Assembly: GCF_051660745.1 (NCBI RefSeq)
Contig: NZ_JBOFQF010000003.1
Span: 62,001-126,000 of the forward strand
Source of the DNA: Segniliparus sp051660745
Lineage (GTDB): Bacteria > Actinomycetota > Actinomycetes > Mycobacteriales > Mycobacteriaceae
Direction of reading: 5' to 3'
Length of the DNA: 64,000 nt
This document shows, one piece after another, positions 1 to 9,110 of this stretch. The notes under the pieces are model-generated. The model did no database searches, was not told where the DNA came from, and saw only the letters and a list, made by a program, of their open reading frames with translations. The stretch's first letter is position 1; each line of letters starts with the position of its first letter. The position numbers and the translations under genes were made by a program.

Positions 1-351
1 GTCTCGACCACGCATCTGGACCGGATTGTCGCCACGCTCGGCGGCAGGCTCGGTCTGGACCTCCGGCTGGAGCAGCGGATCGCGCCGCTCATCAACCAAT
101 TGTTCTTCCGATGCCAGAACACGGTGGTCGAGGTGCTGGCGAAGCCCGGCCTGCCGGGGAAGGGGGACTCGATCTGGGGGATCGCGTGGCGCGTCGGCGA
201 CGTCGAGGCGGCACGCGCCCGACTCGTGGCGGGCGGCGCCGAGGTCAGCGAGGTCCGCGCGGGCATGAAGCGGGGGACCCGCGTCGTCACGGTGAAGGAT
301 CCCGACCTGGCTGCGCCGACCCTCTTGATCGAGCATCAGGTGAAGCCATAG
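1..351 (+). CDS. Glyoxalase/VOC-fold protein, 5' end cut off
   Basis: The reading frame is open from the first base, so the N-terminus lies outside the window; 116 codons plus the stop remain. The visible part reads HLDRIVATLGGRLGL early and ends VTVKDPDLAAPTLLIEHQ. This matches the second beta-alpha-beta-beta-beta unit of glyoxalase/vicinal-oxygen-chelate proteins, including a segment on position along the chain (WRVGDVEAARARLVAGGAEV) typical of the family. The substrate cannot be inferred. An internal TTG at 100 could start a shorter protein but would split the fold, so I treat the whole frame as one partial gene. It ends 11 bases before the ribokinase start, so the two may be co-transcribed. 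Confidence 0.7.
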   Translation, partial: VSTTHLDRIVATLGGRLGLDLRLEQRIAPLINQLFFRCQNTVVEVLAKPGLPGKGDSIWGIAWRVGDVEAARARLVAGGAEVSEVRAGMKRGTRVVTVKDPDLAAPTLLIEHQVKP

Positions 352-362
352 GCTGGACGGCT

Positions 363-1235
363 ATGGCATCCCCTCCCCGCGTCGCGGTCTTCGGCAGTGT
401 GAACCAGGACCTCGTGCTCCGCGTGCAGCGACCCCCGCACCCCGGGGAGACGGTGATGGCGAAATCGGTGGAGCGCCTCCCCGGCGGCAAAGGGGCAAAC
501 CAGGCTGTGGCGGCGGCGCGGGCGGGCGCGCTCGTCCAGTTCATCGGGTCGTTCGGCGAAGACGAGGTCGGCGCCGTGCTTCGCGGCAGGCTGCGGCGGG
601 AGAAAGTGGGCCTCACCGGGAGCATGACCGTGCCGGGCCCGAACGGCGTCGCCGTGATCATCGTGGACGACACCGGCGAGAACGTCATCGTCGTGCCGCC
701 GGGGGCGAATGACAAACTGGCGATGACCGAGGCTGCGGAGAGCGTGCTGACCAGGGTCGACATGATGCTGTGCCAGTTGGAGGTGCCGTTCGAGGCGATC
801 GTGGACGCGCTGCGGGTGTCGCGGGCCGCGGGCGTGCTGGCGATCGTCAACTTCTCCCCGGTCCCGTCCGGACCGTTCCCGCCGGAGCTCTTGGAGCTCG
901 CGGACGTGCTGATCGTCAACGAGGGGGAGGCCCGCGAGCTGGGGGACCGGCTGCGCGGCGCGACGCATGTGGTGACCACGCTCGGCGCGCGGGGCGCCCG
1001 TTACCGAGGGCCTCGGGGCGAGGCGAGCGCGCCGTCGCCCAAGGTGCAACCGGTCGACACCACCGGTGCGGGCGACGTCTTCGCGGGAGTGTTCGCGGCC
1101 TCGTGGCATCTCGGACCAGAGCAGGCGTTGCGCCGGGCGGCGGTCGCGGGGTCCCTCGCGACGCTGGTCCCCGGCGCGGGGAACTGCGCGCCGACTGCGG
1201 AGGCGATCGACGAGGCGATGCGCAAGGCGAGGTGA
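363..1235 (+). CDS. rbsK: Ribokinase (PfkB family)
   Basis: A 290-residue PfkB-family sugar kinase, expected to phosphorylate ribose at O5 with ATP in the cytoplasm. The N-terminus has FGSVNQDLVLRV. The ribose-binding PGGKGANQA box is at residues 40-48. The anion-hole and catalytic-base motif DTTGAGDVFAG is near residues 231-241, with the base at about Asp237. Length is normal for ribokinase (about 300). I chose the ATG at 363 because the fold begins there; the open frame upstream is the shadow of the preceding gene. No ribose transporter or LacI-type regulator is adjacent, so ribose specificity rests on the motifs only. Confidence 0.88.
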   Translation: MASPPRVAVFGSVNQDLVLRVQRPPHPGETVMAKSVERLPGGKGANQAVAAARAGALVQFIGSFGEDEVGAVLRGRLRREKVGLTGSMTVPGPNGVAVIIVDDTGENVIVVPPGANDKLAMTEAAESVLTRVDMMLCQLEVPFEAIVDALRVSRAAGVLAIVNFSPVPSGPFPPELLELADVLIVNEGEARELGDRLRGATHVVTTLGARGARYRGPRGEASAPSPKVQPVDTTGAGDVFAGVFAASWHLGPEQALRRAAVAGSLATLVPGAGNCAPTAEAIDEAMRKAR

Positions 1236-1254
1236 GCAGCCGACGGGGCTGCTC
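1234..1254. terminator. Hairpin between convergent rbsK and ABC permease
   Basis: An 8-bp perfect stem (GAGCAGCC / GGCTGCTC) with a 5-base loop begins inside the rbsK stop codon. It lies in the 30-bp gap before the end of the convergent ABC permease. There is no U-tract on either strand, as is common in actinobacteria, so termination is inferred from the hairpin and its position. Confidence 0.5.
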
Positions 1255-1265
1255 CTCGTCCGGCC

Positions 1266-2159
1266 CTAGGTGATGTCGCGGGCCCTGGCCCGCCACCAGC
1301 CCAGCCCGAGGAGCACGACGGCCCACGCGGCGAGGGACGGGGGGCCGTACGCGAGCATGGTGATGCCGGTGTTCTGGTCCGGCCCCGACGTGTCGAGCAT
1401 GATCGCGGAGCCCAGCAGGGTCTGCCCCGTCGCGCTCACCGGGAGGAACCGCGCCAGGGAGGCGGCGCCGGGGCCCTGGCTGCTGAGCGTGATGAAGCCG
1501 AGGATGAGCCAGACGAGCGGCTCGCCGGGGAAGGACCAGAAGGCTTGGGCGACTGTGGCGGAGAGCGGATTCCCGCTCAACAGCCCGAGCCCCGCCCCGA
1601 TCCAGGTCCACAGCACCGCGACGAGCACCGAGGCGAGGCAGATGCCCGCGACGAAGCTCGCGCTGATGGTCGAACGGTGCAAGGTGCTGGACTCGAAGGA
1701 GCCGAGGAGGTAGGTCGCGAGCACCACCACAAGGTCGAGCACCAGGCCGTAGCCTATGCCGAAGAGCGTGGTGACGAGCAGTTTCGCCAGGATCGCCCGG
1801 TCTCGGGAGCGGGCGGTGGTGAAGGTGTGGGTGATCGTCCGGTGCTGGAATTCCGCGGCGGTGTTGACCCCGGCGAAAATCCCGCAGAACAAGATGGTGA
1901 GCGCCCCGGCCGCGAAGAACCCCGCATAGCCGAGCATCAGGGTGAGCGCGCTGAACAGGCTGGAGCCGTACCGGTGGAACGAGTCTTTGTCCCCGTGGAC
2001 TCCGGCGAGGGCGGCGAGCCCCGCGACCGTCGAGAGGGCCGTGATGACGAGCGGCGCGGTGAGCAGGATCCACCAGAATCGGAGCGAGCGGACTTTGCGC
2101 CATTCGGACTTGACGAGCCGGAGGAACTCGAAGCCGCCTGCCGTGCCTGCCGTGGTCAT
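1266..2159 (-). CDS. ABC transporter permease (ABC-2 type)
   Basis: A 297-residue integral membrane protein. After a cytoplasmic N-terminus with EFLRLVKSEWRKVRSLRFWW it has about six hydrophobic segments. That opening (a Lys/Arg patch followed by a Trp-rich first helix) is typical of permeases paired with BcrA/CcmA-type ATPases. It overlaps the upstream ATPase gene by four bases (ATGA at 2156-2159), so the two are translationally coupled and should form one half-transporter pair. Substrate is unknown; the family includes lantibiotic/bacitracin immunity and lipid or drug exporters. The open frame extends upstream, but the coupled ATG at 2159 is the natural start. Confidence 0.85.
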   Translation of the reverse strand: MTTAGTAGGFEFLRLVKSEWRKVRSLRFWWILLTAPLVITALSTVAGLAALAGVHGDKDSFHRYGSSLFSALTLMLGYAGFFAAGALTILFCGIFAGVNTAAEFQHRTITHTFTTARSRDRAILAKLLVTTLFGIGYGLVLDLVVVLATYLLGSFESSTLHRSTISASFVAGICLASVLVAVLWTWIGAGLGLLSGNPLSATVAQAFWSFPGEPLVWLILGFITLSSQGPGAASLARFLPVSATGQTLLGSAIMLDTSGPDQNTGITMLAYGPPSLAAWAVVLLGLGWWRARARDIT

Positions 2160-3139
2160 GACCGGATCTCTCTGGCCAGGTACTGCGGTGTGACGAGGGA
2201 GGTGTAGAGCTGTTCGAGGCCGACGGAGTCGTCCGCCTGCCCGAAGAGCGCGATCTGGGCCTCGGCGGCGGCTTCGGCGATCTCTTCGCGGCCCGGCCCG
2301 GTGACGAGCAGCCGTCCGTCCGACGTGGGCTCGACGCCTGCCGCGCCGCGCTCGCGGAGCGCGGCTGCGAGCGCCTCGGGGTCGGCGCTGGCGACGTAGG
2401 TGCGGGTGGCATGGGCTCCGCGCAAGGTCTCCAACGAGCCCTCGAACACGACACGGCCTTGGCTGATGACGACGAGGTGGTCGATGGTCTGCTCCACCTC
2501 GCGCAACAGGTGGCTCGACATGAGCGCGGCCCCGCCCGCCCTCGCGAACGCGCGGAGGAACCCCCGCAGCCAGCTCAGCCCGGCCGGGTCCAGACCGTTC
2601 GCGGGCTCGTCCAGGATGAGGATGCGAGGGTCGCCGAGGAGCGCGGTCGCGATCGCGAGGCGTTGGCGCATGCCGAGCGAGTAGGTCTTGGGGCGCCCTG
2701 CCGCCGCCGGGCTCAGCCCGACTGCCTCCAGCACGTCGGCGGCTTTGGAGTCGGGCACGCCGAGCGCCGCGCAATAGATCTTCAGATGGTCGACCGCCTT
2801 GCGGTTCGGGTGCATGCTGCTCGCGTCGAGCACGCCTGCGACGACCCTGCCGGGGTTGCGTGTCGAAGCCAGCGGCGACCCCTCGACGAGGATCTGGCCC
2901 GCGTCGGGCCGCACCAGGCCGAGGATCGCCCGCAGTGTGGTGGACTTGCCGCTGCCGTTGGGGCCGAGGAAGCCGGTGACCGCTCCGTGCAGGACGCTGA
3001 AAGAGAGGTCCGAGACCACGGTGTTCCCTCGGAACGATTTGGTGAGACCACGCACTTCGACCGCGGGCACGGCCCCCGGCGCGGGCGCCGCGCCTGGTCG
3101 GATGACCGCTCCGGTGAGCGGATCGGCGATGGCTGTCAT
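2156..3139 (-). CDS. ABC transporter ATP-binding protein
   Basis: A 327-residue cytoplasmic ATPase of the BcrA/CcmA type that energises the permease encoded just downstream. Walker A is GPNGSGKS at residues 59-66, the ABC signature YSLGMRQR is at 153-160 and Walker B ILILDEPANGLD at 173-184, followed by the H-loop SSHLLREVE. A C-terminal extension of about 90 residues is the regulatory domain common in this family. The start ATG at 3139 is preceded by a GAGGG ribosome site. A 6-bp inverted repeat with an overlapping TGTAAT -10 hexamer lies 20-40 bases upstream. Confidence 0.9.
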   Translation of the reverse strand: MTAIADPLTGAVIRPGAAPAPGAVPAVEVRGLTKSFRGNTVVSDLSFSVLHGAVTGFLGPNGSGKSTTLRAILGLVRPDAGQILVEGSPLASTRNPGRVVAGVLDASSMHPNRKAVDHLKIYCAALGVPDSKAADVLEAVGLSPAAAGRPKTYSLGMRQRLAIATALLGDPRILILDEPANGLDPAGLSWLRGFLRAFARAGGAALMSSHLLREVEQTIDHLVVISQGRVVFEGSLETLRGAHATRTYVASADPEALAAALRERGAAGVEPTSDGRLLVTGPGREEIAEAAAEAQIALFGQADDSVGLEQLYTSLVTPQYLAREIRS

Positions 3140-3158
3140 GCGAGCCCTCGGAAGTTCA

Positions 3159-3179
3159 TCGTGTCTGGAGATTACACGA
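3159..3179 (-). promoter_or_regulatory. Inverted repeat over promoter of the ABC exporter operon
   Basis: TCGTGT and ACACGA form perfect 6-bp arms separated by nine bases. On the minus strand the distal arm contains TGTAAT (3171-3176), a close match to a -10 hexamer, 32 bases before the ATPase start. The arrangement fits a repressor operator of the GntR/TetR kind, which is inference; no cognate regulator is adjacent. Confidence 0.4.
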
Positions 3180-3248
3180 AGCGGGCAGCTGGCGGCAGAT
3201 TCTGCAGGTCAGAGGCGTGTTCTCGCGGAGCCGCCTGGGCGGCGGGCG

Positions 3249-4622
3249 CTAGACGCCCGCCGCCTCTTCGAGCTCGGCGAGGGAGTTCTCCAGGTGCCCG
3301 AGGATCCTCGGCATATGGGGCACGCTCGAACGGCATCCGGTGAGGCCGAAGTGCAACAGGTTCGCCGTGCTGGTGACGGTGATGTTCAGCGCCAGCCCGT
3401 CCATGGCGATAGAGGCGGGGTAGAGGCCGACCAGTTCCGCTTGGTTCCAATATCGCGCGGTGCTTGGCCCCGGCACATTGGCGATGCCGATGTTGAACGC
3501 GGGCGCGACCCGGTCGCGCATCCCGGGGAAGGCGCCCATGCTGGCTGGCGCTGTGTTGATCAGCCCTGCGACGAGCTGCTGGAGCGGCGTCATCGTCGCG
3601 AGCATGGACTTCGCGCTGCGCACGGAGCGCACGATGGCGTCGAACCGCTCCAGCGGGTCGTCCTTGTCGGTGGCGAGGTTCGCGAGCAGGGAGGTGATGG
3701 CGTTGCCCGTCCCCTGGTCCTCCTTCGACCGCATCGACACCGGGCAGGCCGCCACGAGCGGTTTGTCCGGCAGCGCGCCGTGCTCCGCGAGGTACGCGCG
3801 CAGGGCTCCGGAGCACATCGCGAGCACCACGTCGTTGACGGTGCCGTCGAGGGCTTTGCCCACGGTTTTGACGCGCGGCAGCGCCCATGAGCGGGCGGCG
3901 ATCCGCCGGGCTCCGCCGATCCCGACGTTGAGCATCGTCTTCGGGGCCTGCATCGGGCGGACGAGGTCGTCCTCGCGGAAGAGGTGCGACCCGTAGCGGG
4001 CCAGTCCCGGCATCACCTCGGCCACGCCTCTCGCCGCGGAACGCGCTCCTCGGATCATGGCCATCGGGCTCAACGACCCGCCCGGGCCGCTGCTCGCGCC
4101 TCGGTGCTCGCGCGGGGCCCACACGGCGGGGCAGCCCAGCGCCTCCGAGTCGTCCGAAAGCGCGCGTTGCAGGGCGCGCAAGGCGCCGACCCCGTCGACG
4201 AGGCTGTGGTGCACTTTGGTGTAGACCGCGAGCTTGCCGTCGGCGAGCCCCTCGATGACGGCCATTTCCCACAACGGGCGGTGCCGGTCCAGCGGGGCGC
4301 TGTGCAGCCGGGAGGCGAGGGCGAAGAGCTCGCCCATGCCTGCGGGCTCGGGCAGCGCGAGCCGCCGCACGTGGTATTCGAAGTCGAGGTCGGGGTCCAC
4401 GGTCCACTGCAACGAGCCCGCGGCTCCGAGCGGCAGGCCGGGGCGCTTGCGGAAATCGCTCGACACCTCCGTGGTGGCGAGCAGTTGGTCGTGGAAGACG
4501 CGCCCGTAGTTCGGGCCAGCTTCGGGCGGCGGTTGGAACAGCTGTACGGCTCCAACGTGCATGGGGTGCTCGCGCGACTCCATGAGAAGGAACATGGCGT
4601 CGCTGACCGGCATAAGAGACAT
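3249..4622 (-). CDS. Wax ester synthase / diacylglycerol O-acyltransferase (WS/DGAT)
   Basis: A 457-residue WS/DGAT enzyme, which acylates diacylglycerol or fatty alcohols with acyl-CoA to make storage lipids and usually sits at the membrane face. The N-terminus LMPVSDAMFLLMESREHPMHVG is the family opening. The catalytic HHSLVDG (HHxxxDG) box is at residues 138-144, and the C-terminal half carries the FNIGIANVPGPS motif. Length is normal (mycobacterial Tgs proteins about 450-470). A GAGGAG ribosome site precedes the ATG at 4622. It is divergent from dnaK, and the roughly 320-bp intergenic region holds both promoters. Choice between triacylglycerol and wax ester product cannot be made from sequence. 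Confidence 0.92.
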   Translation of the reverse strand: MSLMPVSDAMFLLMESREHPMHVGAVQLFQPPPEAGPNYGRVFHDQLLATTEVSSDFRKRPGLPLGAAGSLQWTVDPDLDFEYHVRRLALPEPAGMGELFALASRLHSAPLDRHRPLWEMAVIEGLADGKLAVYTKVHHSLVDGVGALRALQRALSDDSEALGCPAVWAPREHRGASSGPGGSLSPMAMIRGARSAARGVAEVMPGLARYGSHLFREDDLVRPMQAPKTMLNVGIGGARRIAARSWALPRVKTVGKALDGTVNDVVLAMCSGALRAYLAEHGALPDKPLVAACPVSMRSKEDQGTGNAITSLLANLATDKDDPLERFDAIVRSVRSAKSMLATMTPLQQLVAGLINTAPASMGAFPGMRDRVAPAFNIGIANVPGPSTARYWNQAELVGLYPASIAMDGLALNITVTSTANLLHFGLTGCRSSVPHMPRILGHLENSLAELEEAAGV

Positions 4623-4840
4623 CGTTGGCTCCTCGTTCGGCGATATTCGGTTTCTGCGGTGATCGCGGGCCGGCTCCTATGCCGAGCTCCACGTCACAGA
4701 CTGTACAGAGGATCGCCTAAGTAGGCGGTAACGAAAATATAAAAACCACTTTAAAAACTGAGGTCTTCGTCACTTTTCCGCCTTTCTCGGCGTAGGGGCG
4801 GGAATAACATCCGACCAACCGATGTTTTGCTGTGAGAAGA
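4623..4840. other. Intergenic region, WS/DGAT upstream side
   Basis: This is the part of the 322-bp divergent intergenic region lying before the HspR operators. It holds the WS/DGAT ribosome site at its left end and an AT-rich patch around 4730-4765 (poly-A/T runs such as AAAATATAAAAA). No open frame, tRNA or clear operator was seen. The WS/DGAT promoter presumably lies here, but no convincing -35/-10 pair stands out. Confidence 0.4.
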
Positions 4841-4861
4841 CTTGAGCGATAGATGCTCAAC
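4841..4861 (+). promoter_or_regulatory. HAIR element 1 (HspR operator)
   Basis: CTTGAGC, seven bases, then GCTCAAC: one mismatch from a perfect 7-7-7 inverted repeat, and close to the actinobacterial HAIR consensus (CTTGAGT-N7-ACTCAAG). HspR, encoded last in the operon, is expected to bind here and repress dnaK transcription in non-stressed cells. It lies immediately upstream of a TTGACG -35-like hexamer (4867-4872). Confidence 0.85.
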
Positions 4862-4893
4862 TCTTATTGACGAATCAAAGAAAATGTGGCAGA

Positions 4894-4914
4894 CTTGAGC
4901 GCGATTCGCTGAAG
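4894..4914 (+). promoter_or_regulatory. HAIR element 2 (HspR operator)
   Basis: CTTGAGC, seven bases, then GCTGAAG: again a 7-7-7 repeat with a single mismatch. Start-to-start spacing from element 1 is 53 bp, about five helical turns. It covers the expected -10/start-site region downstream of the TTGACG at 4867-4872, so bound HspR would block initiation. The dnaK ATG is 31 bases beyond its end. Confidence 0.85.
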
Positions 4915-4944
4915 TCTATCGAACAGCAAGGAGAAAAGGGAACT

Positions 4945-6790
<1,846 letters not shown>

Positions 6791-6804
<14 letters not shown>

Positions 6805-7444
6805 GACGTCAGCCGAGCGCGAGCCGGTCACGATCACCGACCGTCGCAGGATCGACCCGACGACCGGGACGGTGCGCGAGGGCGAGCAGGTCCAGGCCCC
6901 TCCTCAGGAGCAGCCCGCTCCTGAGGAGGGCTCCCCGCTCGCCGCTGCCGAGACGCAGGTGGTCGAGCTCACGGAGGACTTGCAGCGGGTGACCGCCGAG
7001 TACGCGAACTTCCGCAAGCGGGTGGACCGGGACCGGGCAGGCGTGGTCGAGGCGGCGAAAGCCGCCGTGCTCGCGCAGCTCTTGCCGGTCGTGGACGACC
7101 TCGGCCGGGCGCGCGGCCACGGCGACTTGGAGTCGAGCCCGTTGAAGTCGGTGGCGGACAAGCTGCAGCAAGTCCTCGACGAGCAGGGGATCGCCGCGTT
7201 CGGCGAGCCGGGCGAGTCGTTCGACCCGCAGCTGCACGAAGCGGTGCAGCACACCGGCGAGGGCGACGTCTCGGTCATTTCGGCGGTGTACCGGCAGGGC
7301 TACCGGTTCGGCGAGCGGATTCTGCGCACCGCGATGGTGGTCGTGGAGGACGTTCCGGGCACGGAGCCGGTCGACCAGGGCCCGTCGTCGGACGGGCCTG
7401 GCCCCCAGCAGGAAACGGTCGGGGAGCAATCCGACGATCAGTGA
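6791..7444 (+). CDS. grpE: Nucleotide exchange factor GrpE
   Basis: A 217-residue GrpE, the factor that releases ADP from DnaK. A variable, Pro/Glu-rich N-terminal stretch precedes a long helix (about 52-95, with TAEYANFRKRVDRDRAG). The C-terminal beta domain has the family motif AVQHTGEGDVSVISAVYRQGYRFGERILRTAMVVV. The tail after about residue 190 is extra and low complexity. The ATG at 6791 lies within the dnaK end, so translation is coupled. The 54-bp gap to dnaJ contains a strong dnaJ ribosome site and no evident terminator. Confidence 0.96.
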
Positions 7445-7498
7445 CAGTTCTAGAATCACTGACAAGGGAGCATGATAAGAGAGAGGAGGTGACGCCGG

Positions 7499-8689
7499 GT
7501 GAGCCCACGAGAATGGGTTGAGAAAGATTTCTACGCGACGCTCGGCGTCGACTCCAAGGCGAGCGCGGACGAGATCAAGAAGTCGTACCGGAAGCTCGCC
7601 AGAGAGCTCCATCCGGACGCGCATCCGGGGGACACGGCCGCCGAGCAGCGGTTCAAGGAGGTCTCCGAGGCGTACAGCGTGCTCTCCGACCAGGGGAAGC
7701 GCAAAGAGTACGACGAGACACGGGCGCTCTTCAGCTCTGGGGCGCGCACTGGGGGAGGTGGTTTCTCCGGTTTCGGCAGCGGCTACTCGTCGGGGGCGCG
7801 CGACTTCGGCGTCCGCGATTTCGCCGACCTCTTCGAGGGCGGCGGGGGCGCCTCGTTCTCGGACATCTTCGGCGGAGCCTTCCGCGAAGGCCGTTCCGGG
7901 CGCGGCTCCCCGAGCAGGCCAGGAAGCCGGGCCCGTCGGGGCAACGACCTGGAGACCGAGACCACGCTCGGCTTCCGCGAGGCCGCAAGGGGAGTGACCA
8001 TCCCGCTGCGGATCACCAGCCAGGTGACGTGCGAGACATGCCGTGGCTCCGGGGCGCGCAAAGGCACCTCGCCGCGCAAATGCTCGTACTGCGACGGCTC
8101 GGGCCTGCTGACCCGGCAGGAGGGCTCCTTCGGCTTCACCGAGCCGTGCGCAGAATGCCGGGGCACCGGCCAGATCATCGACGACCCCTGCACGGACTGC
8201 TCGGGCACCGGGCTGACGACCCGCTCGCGCACGATCACGATGCGGGTGCCGCCGGGGGTGCACGACGGCCAGCGGATCCGTCTCGCCGCGCAAGGCGAGC
8301 CTGGCATCCGGGGCGGCAGCCCAGGCGACCTCTACGTCACCGTCCACGTGGAGCCGGACCCGGTGTTCACCAGGGACGGGGACGACCTCCGTTTGACGGT
8401 GCCGGTGCGTTTCACCGAGCTCGCGCTCGGCTCGACGCTCACAGTCCCGACCCTCGACGGCAAAGTCGGGGTCCGCGTGCCTGCGGGCACTGCGGACGGC
8501 AGGACGCTGCGGGTTCGCGGCAAGGGCGTCGACAAACGCGGCGGCGGCGCGGGCGACCTCCTGGTCACGCTGCAAGTGGCGGTTCCGGTCAAGCTGGACG
8601 AGGCCGCGCTCGAATCGTTGCGCAAGTACGCGGCTTCGGAAGAGGCGAGCGGCTTCGACCCCAGGGCGAATTGGGCGGGCTCGAAATGA
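7499..8689 (+). CDS. dnaJ: Co-chaperone DnaJ (Hsp40, type I)
   Basis: A 396-residue type I J-protein that delivers substrates to DnaK and stimulates its ATPase. The J domain is at about 9-75 with LHPDAHPGD carrying the essential HPD. A Gly/Phe/Ser-rich linker follows to about 155. The zinc domain at about 177-242 has four CxxCxGxG repeats (CETCRGSG, CSYCDGSG, CAECRGTG, CTDCSGTG), and the C-terminal substrate domains follow. The GTG start at 7499 has an excellent AGGAGGTGA ribosome site 7-15 bases upstream. It overlaps hspR by four bases (ATGA). A second, operon-external dnaJ is common in actinobacteria but is not in this window. Confidence 0.97.
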   Translation: MSPREWVEKDFYATLGVDSKASADEIKKSYRKLARELHPDAHPGDTAAEQRFKEVSEAYSVLSDQGKRKEYDETRALFSSGARTGGGGFSGFGSGYSSGARDFGVRDFADLFEGGGGASFSDIFGGAFREGRSGRGSPSRPGSRARRGNDLETETTLGFREAARGVTIPLRITSQVTCETCRGSGARKGTSPRKCSYCDGSGLLTRQEGSFGFTEPCAECRGTGQIIDDPCTDCSGTGLTTRSRTITMRVPPGVHDGQRIRLAAQGEPGIRGGSPGDLYVTVHVEPDPVFTRDGDDLRLTVPVRFTELALGSTLTVPTLDGKVGVRVPAGTADGRTLRVRGKGVDKRGGGAGDLLVTLQVAVPVKLDEAALESLRKYAASEEASGFDPRANWAGSK

Positions 8690-9075
8690 CCGGGCGCCCG
8701 GGCGAGCACCACGATCCGCACGCCAAGATCTATGTGATCTCGGTGGCGGCGCAGCTTTCCGGCATGCATGCCCAGACGCTGCGAACGTACGACCGTATGG
8801 GGCTTGTGAGCCCGGGGCGGGCTCCCGGCGGCGGCAGGCGCTACTCGGCGCAGGACGTGGAGCTTTTGCGGGAGGTGCAGCGCCTCTCGCAAGAAGAGGG
8901 CGTGAACCTCGCCGGGATCAAGCGGATCCTTGAGCTCACCAAAGAGGTCTTGGAGCTGCGGCAACGCCTTGTCGAGGCGGCAGAGGGGGCGCGGTCGGTC
9001 CCGCAGGGGCGCGAGCTCGTGCCGTTCCCGAAGTCCACGGCTCTCGTTGTCTGGAAGCCGCGCAACAGCCGCTGA
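8686..9075 (+). CDS. hspR: Heat-shock repressor HspR (MerR family)
   Basis: A 129-residue MerR-family repressor that binds HAIR elements and represses the dnaK operon, usually with DnaK as co-repressor. The winged helix-turn-helix spans about 15-85: YVISVAAQLSGMHAQTLRTYDRMGLVSPGR, then GGRRYSAQDVELLREVQ. A short coiled coil follows. The ATG at 8686 overlaps the dnaJ stop. Two HAIR sites in the dnaK promoter complete the autoregulatory loop. The C-terminal tail (VPFPKSTALVVWKPRN) resembles mycobacterial HspR. Confidence 0.95.
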   Translation: MTGRPGEHHDPHAKIYVISVAAQLSGMHAQTLRTYDRMGLVSPGRAPGGGRRYSAQDVELLREVQRLSQEEGVNLAGIKRILELTKEVLELRQRLVEAAEGARSVPQGRELVPFPKSTALVVWKPRNSR

Positions 9076-9110
9076 TTCCTGTGGTCCAGGCGGCGGTTCG
9101 CTGCGTTGTC

